56,496 nt of DNA from assembly GCA_026713825.1 (NCBI GenBank), contig JAPONS010000016.1, positions 1-56,496 of the forward strand, written 5' to 3'. The notes under the pieces are model-generated. The model saw only the letters and a list, made by a program, of their open reading frames with translations. It was not told where the DNA came from and searched no databases. The stretch comes from Chloroflexota bacterium (GTDB taxonomy: Bacteria > Chloroflexota > Dehalococcoidia > Lucifugimonadales > UBA1127). A program made the translations under genes and the position numbers. Below are positions 51,639-56,496 of this stretch, piece after piece; the stretch's first letter is position 1, and every line of letters begins with the position of its first letter.

Positions 51639-52229
51639 ATGTTTGATCTTCAGCGAGTTGGCGTAATCGCGTGGACCATGCTGTTGATGGCAACGCTTAC
51701 TCTGGCAGCGTGCGGCGCGCAGGGTCCGCAGGGACCATCGGGCGAGCCGGGCGAGCCCGGAGTCCCCGGCCTTCCAGGACTCCCAGGCAATCCCGGCGAT
51801 CCCGGCATTCAAGGCGAACCCGGTTTACCAGGTAACTCCGGGCTCCCGGGTTTGCAGGGCCCACCTGGGCCTGCTGGGACTGAGGGGCCAAGCACGGCAG
51901 CGAGCATTGTAGTTGATCGCGGGAATTGGAATCGCGATGGGTTCCATTTCCGTGTCACTGGAGCTGGATTTGAGCCGGGGGACGCAATCTACGGCGAACT
52001 ACTGAGCGAAGACGGGGCCACTGGAGTACTGGGGTTGACGGCAAACGGAAACAGCGCCTTCACTACAGTTGTCAGCCTAAGCCTGTCAGTAGCTGAGTTA
52101 CTCTCGCCTGGCGTCTACACGCTCTTTGTGCGGGACACCAACGGCAACAACGCCACTGCACCACTATGGGTTGACTGGCCATACTGCTGGTGGCCTGATT
52201 ACGATCCGGATTCTCTAATAGTCTGTTAG
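51639..52229 (+). CDS. Collagen-like lipoprotein 3 (20 Gly-X-Y triplets)
   Basis: A 196-residue exported protein, third tandem paralogue. Lipobox Cys25 (TLAAC) is followed by 20 Gly-X-Y triplets (GAQ to GPS). The head includes [24 protein letters not shown] and [24 protein letters not shown] and then an aromatic tail [17 protein letters not shown] unlike the other two. Its codons use more A/T at third positions, suggesting separate origin or faster drift. The ATG follows GAAGGCCGAAGGCC, a moderate site. Confidence 0.88.
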   Translation: MFDLQRVGVIAWTMLLMATLTLAACGAQGPQGPSGEPGEPGVPGLPGLPGNPGDPGIQGEPGLPGNSGLPGLQGPPGPAGTEGPSTAASIVVDRGNWNRDGFHFRVTGAGFEPGDAIYGELLSEDGATGVLGLTANGNSAFTTVVSLSLSVAELLSPGVYTLFVRDTNGNNATAPLWVDWPYCWWPDYDPDSLIVC

Positions 52230-52320
52230 GTATGACGCAATCTGAGGCTCAAAACCCTGGTTGATCTGAGGAAGCAGACCGCCCGCAGAAAAGCAGTTCG
52301 GAGGCGCTAATTCAGCACCC

Positions 52321-53568
52321 CTACTGGCGCTGCACCCGCACTCGCGTGATGCGGCGGCCGGAGGTGCTGAGGACCTCTACGCGGAGGCCGCCGGCGACGA
52401 CCTGGTCGCCCTGGCTGGGGATCTTGCCGAGCTTGTTGTAGACGAGCCCGCCCATAGTGTCGAAGCCGTCGCCCTCCAGGTCTACGGAGAAGTGCTCCTT
52501 CAGGAAGCTCAGGTTCACCCGCGCGTCCAGCACCACCTCATCGTTGCTGATGACCTCGACCTCCTGCTCCTCCTGGTTGAACTCGTCGACGATGTCGCCG
52601 ACGATTTCCTCCAGGATGTCCTCCAGCGTGACGAGGCCGACGGTGCCGCCGTACTCGTCCACGACGACGGCCATGTGGCCGCGGCGCCGCTGGAACTCCA
52701 CCAGCAGCTCGTCGACGCGCTTCCCCTCCGGCACAAAGAGGGCGGGCCGCAGGTAGTCCCGGAGCGCCGCGCCGTTGGGGGTCTCGGCGTACCGCAGCAG
52801 GTCACGGGCGTGCAGGATGCCCTGGACGTGGTCAATGCCGTTGTCGTGGGCCGGGATGCGGCTGTGGCCCGCCTCCCGCATCAGCGCAAGCGCCTCCGTG
52901 ATGGGCGCCTTGACGTCGATGGCCACCAGGTCGGGCCGCGGCACCATGATGTCGCGTACGGCCGTTTCCTCAAGGCTCAGGATCGCGTGGATCATCGCCA
53001 TTTCGCGCTCGTCGGGAGGGTTCACCTCCTTGCGCAGCGGGATGAAGACCCGGTCAAAGCGTGCCGCCAGCTCGGACGTGATCTGCGGCAGTGTCTCGGG
53101 GCGGCCGACGATCGACTGCAGCAGCCGGTAGAGGGGGACGGTGACCGGCCCACAGACGACCGCCACGACGACGCCGACGGGCGCACCGGCCAACGCCATG
53201 CGCTGCCAGCGGCCCCTGAGCACGGGGTAGAAGGCCAGCGGGAGCAGCAGCGCGATGCCGAGCCCGCCCAGCAGCGAGAGCACAAAGAGCCACGTGTTTG
53301 GGTCCCGGGCCAGCAGGTACGCCGTCAGAGCCACAATGCCGATGCCGTGGAGCGCCACACAGACCATCAAGAGCGTAAATGCAGTCTCCATCGGCTTCCG
53401 CATCAGGGCCTGCAATGCGCTCCGCGACAGGCCGGTGTGCTCACCGTTTGCCGCGCCGTTGCGGGACTCCACCCGCGTCAGCGCATGCCGGTACAGGATC
53501 ACCGCCGCGGAGAGCGGCAGGGTGACCAGCCAGATGACCAGGGGGATGAGGACGTTGTTTTCCAACAA
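52321..53568 (-). CDS. CBS-domain/CorC-HlyC transporter-associated membrane protein
   Basis: A 415-residue membrane protein. The N-terminal third has membrane helices (about 4-25, 61-87, 94-115, 125-150). Then come two CBS domains (MVPRPDLVAIDVKAPITEALALMREAGHSRIPAH and the next with RRRGHMAVVVDEYGGTVGLVTLEDILEEIVGDIVDEF) and a CorC/HlyC domain (about 335-415). Such proteins are linked to Mg2+/Co2+ or Na+ export. The membrane part is shorter than a full DUF21/CNNM domain. It starts 3 bases after glmU, so both are one transcript. Confidence 0.9.
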   Translation of the reverse strand: MLENNVLIPLVIWLVTLPLSAAVILYRHALTRVESRNGAANGEHTGLSRSALQALMRKPMETAFTLLMVCVALHGIGIVALTAYLLARDPNTWLFVLSLLGGLGIALLLPLAFYPVLRGRWQRMALAGAPVGVVVAVVCGPVTVPLYRLLQSIVGRPETLPQITSELAARFDRVFIPLRKEVNPPDEREMAMIHAILSLEETAVRDIMVPRPDLVAIDVKAPITEALALMREAGHSRIPAHDNGIDHVQGILHARDLLRYAETPNGAALRDYLRPALFVPEGKRVDELLVEFQRRRGHMAVVVDEYGGTVGLVTLEDILEEIVGDIVDEFNQEEQEVEVISNDEVVLDARVNLSFLKEHFSVDLEGDGFDTMGGLVYNKLGKIPSQGDQVVAGGLRVEVLSTSGRRITRVRVQRQ

Positions 53569-53571
53569 GGG

Positions 53572-54942
53572 CTACCTTTCTTGTTCGGTCGAATCGCCGC
53601 CGCCGGCGTCGATGGGTCTTGCGGGGACGCCGACAACGGTCTCGCCGTCAGCAACGTCGCGGGTGACGACGGCGCCCGCGCCTGTCCGCGCGCCCTTGCC
53701 GACGCGCACCGGAGCCACGAGCACCGTGTCCGAGCCGACGAAGGCGTCCGCCTCGATTTCCGTGCGGCGCTTGCCGGCGCCGTCGTAGTTGGCGGTGACG
53801 GCGCCGGCGCCGATGTTCGCGCCGTCGCCGACGGTGGCGTCGCCGATGTAGCTGAAATGGCCCGCCTTGACGCCGCGGCCGAGGGAGCTGTCCTTGATCT
53901 CGACGAAGTTGCCCACATGCGCCCCCGTGCCGACGTGCGCGCCGGGCCGCAGGTGGGAGAACGGGCCAACGTCCGCGCCTGTCTCCAGCGTCGCCTCCTC
54001 CAGCATCGACGCGACCACCGTGCAGCCGTCGCCAATGACGGAGTCTCGGATGACGGCGTTCGGTCCAATGACGCACCGCTCGCCAATGCGGGTGCAGCCG
54101 CGCAGGTGCGTGTTGGGGTGCACGACCGTGTCACGCCCAAGCGTCACGCCGATGTCTATGTATGTGGCGGAAGGATCGACGAGCGTCACGCCTTCCAGCA
54201 TCCAGCGCTCGCGGATGCGCTCCTGCAGGGAAGTCTCGGCGAGCGCGAGGTCATCGCGCGTGTTCACGCCGATGACGTCGCGCGGGTCGTCTGCTGCGAC
54301 GGCGTGGACGATCTCGCCCCTAGCGCGGAAGAGGGTTGCCAGGGCCGTCAGGTACAGCTCGCCGTTGGGCGCAGGCGAGGGCAGGGAGAGCGCGTCCCAG
54401 AGGCCCTGGGTGCGGAGCGCGTACAGGCCGCCGTTGACCTCGTTCACCGCGCGCTGCTCCGGCGTGGCGTCGCGCTCCTCGACGATGGCCTCCACGCAGC
54501 CGTCGTCCCCTCGCAGGATGCGGCCGAGGCCGGGCTGCAGGGGATTTTCGACAGTCAGCAGGGTCATACTCGCGCCCGTCGCCTCGTGGGCGGCCATCAA
54601 CCGCTCGATGACGCCGGGGGGAATGAGGGGGGTGTCGCCGTTCATGACGAGGACGTGCCCGGTGGACTTATCGACGCTGCCCTCAGCCGCAAGGAGAGCG
54701 CTGCCCGTACCGGTGGGGGATTCCTGCACGGCAAACCGCGCTCGGCCCGCCAGATGCGCCGGCAGCGCGCCGGCGTCCCGCGGCACGACGACGACGGGGG
54801 CATCATGACCGGCGGCGGCGAGCGCGGAGAAAACGTGGTCGATGATGGGCAGACCGCCGACGGGATGGAGGGGCTTGGGAAGGGCAGAACGCATCCGGGC
54901 GCCGGTTCCCGCGGCCAGAACGACTGCTTGCCAGGCGCTCAC
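53572..54942 (-). CDS. glmU: Bifunctional UDP-GlcNAc pyrophosphorylase / GlcN-1-P acetyltransferase
   Basis: A 456-residue enzyme giving UDP-N-acetylglucosamine for cell wall or glycan synthesis. The uridylyltransferase half begins AVVLAAGTGARMRSALPKPLHPVGG and has VMNGDTPLI and NEVNGGLYA. The acetyltransferase half is a left-handed beta-helix of hexapeptides with GHFSYIGDATVGDGANIGAGAVTANYDG carrying the catalytic His. The GTG at 54942 gives the usual N-terminus; a GTG at 54957 is also open. It is the first gene of the glmU-CorC transcript. Confidence 0.93.
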   Translation of the reverse strand: MSAWQAVVLAAGTGARMRSALPKPLHPVGGLPIIDHVFSALAAAGHDAPVVVVPRDAGALPAHLAGRARFAVQESPTGTGSALLAAEGSVDKSTGHVLVMNGDTPLIPPGVIERLMAAHEATGASMTLLTVENPLQPGLGRILRGDDGCVEAIVEERDATPEQRAVNEVNGGLYALRTQGLWDALSLPSPAPNGELYLTALATLFRARGEIVHAVAADDPRDVIGVNTRDDLALAETSLQERIRERWMLEGVTLVDPSATYIDIGVTLGRDTVVHPNTHLRGCTRIGERCVIGPNAVIRDSVIGDGCTVVASMLEEATLETGADVGPFSHLRPGAHVGTGAHVGNFVEIKDSSLGRGVKAGHFSYIGDATVGDGANIGAGAVTANYDGAGKRRTEIEADAFVGSDTVLVAPVRVGKGARTGAGAVVTRDVADGETVVGVPARPIDAGGGDSTEQER

Positions 54943-55045
54943 AGGTCTGCCGTCCACCGCCGATGTTTCGGCGCCGGCTAAGAAGGGCTCTTCCTTGAAA
55001 GGACTACTAAAGGGTTGGCCTCCATGGGCATGCTGTTGCGCACAT

Positions 55046-55075
55046 ATGCTAGGGAAATACTGTTCCCATTGTCAA
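55046..55075 (-). promoter_or_regulatory. Promoter of glmU
   Basis: Minus strand TTGACA (55075-55070), 18-base spacer, TAGCAT (55051-55046), about 100 bases before the start. Confidence 0.7.
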
Positions 55076-55145
55076 GGAGCACGGGTGGGCCATGAGGCCC
55101 ACCTGCTGGGTATAATGGCAGCGAAACGCAAGGATGGAGGAAGAC

Positions 55146-55403
55146 ATGGAAATCTCCGAATTCACTGGCGACGGCATGCGCGTCATCAAGACGAAGACCG
55201 CCCCCGGCGAGTCGTGCGGCTATGCGTACCGCCGACGCCGCATCGACGTCACTGTTCCCGCCGAGACGGACCCCATTCCCATCGATCGCAACCAACTGCT
55301 CTACGTTCTCGCCACGCCGCTGCAGGACGGCGAGCTGGTCAGCAACCGCACAGACGCCAGGATGATTGACCTCGCCGAGCTGTCGCCCTGCGCCGAGGGT
55401 TAA
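55146..55403 (+). CDS. Small hypothetical protein (85 aa)
   Basis: An 85-residue soluble protein after GGAGG with a 5-base gap. The core RVIKTKTAPGESCGYAYRRRRIDVTVPAETDPIPIDRNQLLYVLATPLQDGEL reads as beta strands. A TATAAT box at 55111-55116 could be its -10. I recognise no family. It is convergent with the next gene, with 13 bases between them. Confidence 0.7.
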   Translation: MEISEFTGDGMRVIKTKTAPGESCGYAYRRRRIDVTVPAETDPIPIDRNQLLYVLATPLQDGELVSNRTDARMIDLAELSPCAEG

Positions 55404-55416
55404 CGCGGGATCTGCG

Positions 55417-55692
55417 TTACGCCGGAGGAGCCTCGTCCTCCGCGTAGACAACGTCCAGCAACACCTCGTCGAAGGCCGCCAAAACCTCGCCCGCCACGAG
55501 TCCAACGTAAGCGCGCAGCCGTGCCGTGCTGAGCGACAGCGTGCCGTCGGAGCGCTCCACGATGTCGGCGGGCGCGAGATCGAGGTCGGGGAACTGCAGC
55601 TCCATCAGACGCATCACCCGCGACTCCGCGATCCACTCGACGTTGGTCTGCAGCAATTGGTCAAACTCAAGCCTGGTCAGGGATTTTGGCAT
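55417..55692 (-). CDS. Small hypothetical protein (91 aa)
   Basis: A 91-residue mostly helical protein (SLTRLEFDQLLQTNVEWIAESRVMRLMELQFPDLD, then RLRAYVGLVAGEVLAAFDEVLLDVVYAEDEAPPA). The ATG has a modest GAGAGGACC site before it. No family is recognised. The 170 bases after its start, up to the tRNA, hold no gene I can support. Confidence 0.65.
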   Translation of the reverse strand: MPKSLTRLEFDQLLQTNVEWIAESRVMRLMELQFPDLDLAPADIVERSDGTLSLSTARLRAYVGLVAGEVLAAFDEVLLDVVYAEDEAPPA

Positions 55693-55865
55693 AGGGGGTC
55701 CTCTCGAAAATCAAGTAAGCGGGAACACTCGCACTGTACGCGGACGCGAATCTCGGTGCAAGAGTGCGCAGAGCGTGTGCAACGGGAGTTTACGGCGAGC
55801 CGATTAACATCGGGCCGATTGCCAGCGGGCGGTGTGCTGGCTACCCTAGAAGGTGCAGGCCGCGC

Positions 55866-55953
55866 GGAGAGATGGCAGAGCGGACGAATGCGCCGCACTC
55901 GAAATGCGGTATGGGGCAACCCATCGTGGGTTCGAATCCCACTCTCTCCACCA
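55866..55953 (+). tRNA. tRNA-Ser (anticodon CGA)
   Basis: The acceptor arm GGAGAGA (55866-55872) pairs with TCTCTCC (55943-55949). The anticodon arm CCGCA-CTCGAAA-TGCGG gives CGA, reading UCG. A long variable arm (TATGGGGCAACCCATC) and T-arm GTGGG-TTCGAAT-CCCAC are intact, and CCA is encoded. The discriminator base is A (55950) where tRNA-Ser usually has G. Confidence 0.95.
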
Positions 55954-56013
55954 GACTTGATAAAATCAAGAACTTTTCAGATCAGGTTCGCGCTGGCGCT
56001 GTAGTCCTGTCCT

Positions 56014-56280
56014 TTACCTTCGCCCCTCTGGTGTGTCGAACGCGCCGATAGGGCGAGGGCAGATGCACAAGGCTGAGACCCCTGCCGTAGTGGTGGGGGT
56101 CTCCACTTTGTCGGGTGGTCGCTGTCGTCCCACGGCAAACAAACGCGGGCGCACTCCCATCACGGCACGCAGCACCGTGTCGAAGTCCAGGCTCTCGTTG
56201 ATGCGGAGGCTGGCCGCACTCAGGCGCGACAGGCGCTCCCGCAGCGCCTCTATCTCCCGGTCCCGCCGGTCTGCACTCAC
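56014..56280 (-). pseudogene. Truncated GAF-type sensor start (fragment)
   Basis: An 88-residue frame from a GTG after AGGAGGTGAG. The first 40 residues (REIEALRERLSRLSAASLRINESLDFDTVLRAVM) match the coiled linker and start of GAF domains in bacterial sensor kinases. After residue 42 the sequence no longer fits GAF, passes through a GAGACCCC/GGGGTCTC hairpin (56075-56103) and ends early. It reads as the surviving front end of a deleted sensor gene, or a small standalone protein. Bases 56281-56496 show no gene. Confidence 0.6.
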
Positions 56281-56496
56281 CGAATCTCACCTCCTGGGTT
56301 GGGAGTAACGGAGCCGTTTCCGGCCCGGATGCACTGGGAGTTCTTCACAGAATTATATACCATTTTCCACAAAAGAAGGGTTGAAAACCACGTAGAGGCG
56401 ATAGGTGGTTGAGTATAGTTTTTGCTGGGTCTGTGCGTTCCCGGTTCGAAGGGAGACACGGGCCGCCGCCGACCTTGATCGGAGAGCCGGGAGCAA

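Noticed and set aside
56281-56496. Possible tRNA or gene at the window end, because of a GGTTCGAA T-loop-like string
   Set aside because: No cloverleaf can be drawn within the visible bases and no supported open frame exists.

Overview
The window looks like a chromosomal piece of a GC-rich, free-living bacterium, most likely a Chloroflexota of the Dehalococcoidia/SAR202 type. This is inferred from the gene mix: secreted lipoproteins with proline/threonine linkers and 'LPWV-DG' segments, a K+-dependent membrane pyrophosphatase, a Rieske oxygenase, an intradiol-dioxygenase-like lipoprotein and an MfnB-type domain. No marker gene here settles the taxonomy. Promoters are mostly sigma-70-like (TTGACN, 17 bp, TANNNT). 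At least two genes appear to be transcribed without a leader.

Layout. 1-2925 (minus): a methionine-salvage operon (mtnA, mtnP, rhodanese, small basic protein) behind a strong promoter and a SAM-I riboswitch with terminator. 3020-5990: intradiol dioxygenase-like lipoprotein, SDR, small membrane protein, collagen-like lipoprotein. 6157-13728 (plus): housekeeping run with a PdxA-family gene, proC, yggT, a tandem pair of membrane proteins, degV, fabF and recJ. 13800-18475: two large surface lipoproteins (GLUG repeats; HEXXH metallopeptidase) sharing an almost identical leader and separated by copies of the 3' end of acs. 18433-24102 (minus): acs, a small helical protein, a three-domain fusion (DapA-like aldolase, MfnB, TusA-like) and a PD-(D/E)XK nuclease. 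24208-31794: RidA-like, Rieske oxygenase, M1 aminopeptidase, FAH-family hydrolase, acetyltransferase, two cupins and a VOC protein. 31979-36634: hppA and a metallopeptidase lipoprotein. 36706-42464: oadG-oadB, lutABC, glycerate kinase. 42605-49862: gmk, tyrA, an M50 protease, phosphoesterase, thiL-tsaE-tsaB-ndk and rsfS. 50135-52229: three tandem collagen-like lipoproteins. 52321-54942: glmU and a CBS/CorC protein. The end holds two small proteins, tRNA-Ser(CGA) and a truncated GAF-type fragment.

Together the genes suggest an aerobic or facultative heterotroph that oxidises lactate, acetate and aromatic or other organic compounds, runs ion-coupled energetics (PPase, a possible decarboxylase pump) and displays many lipid-anchored proteins. 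The two items I would follow first are the DapA-MfnB-TusA fusion and the acs 3'-end direct repeats that bracket swapped lipoprotein cargo.
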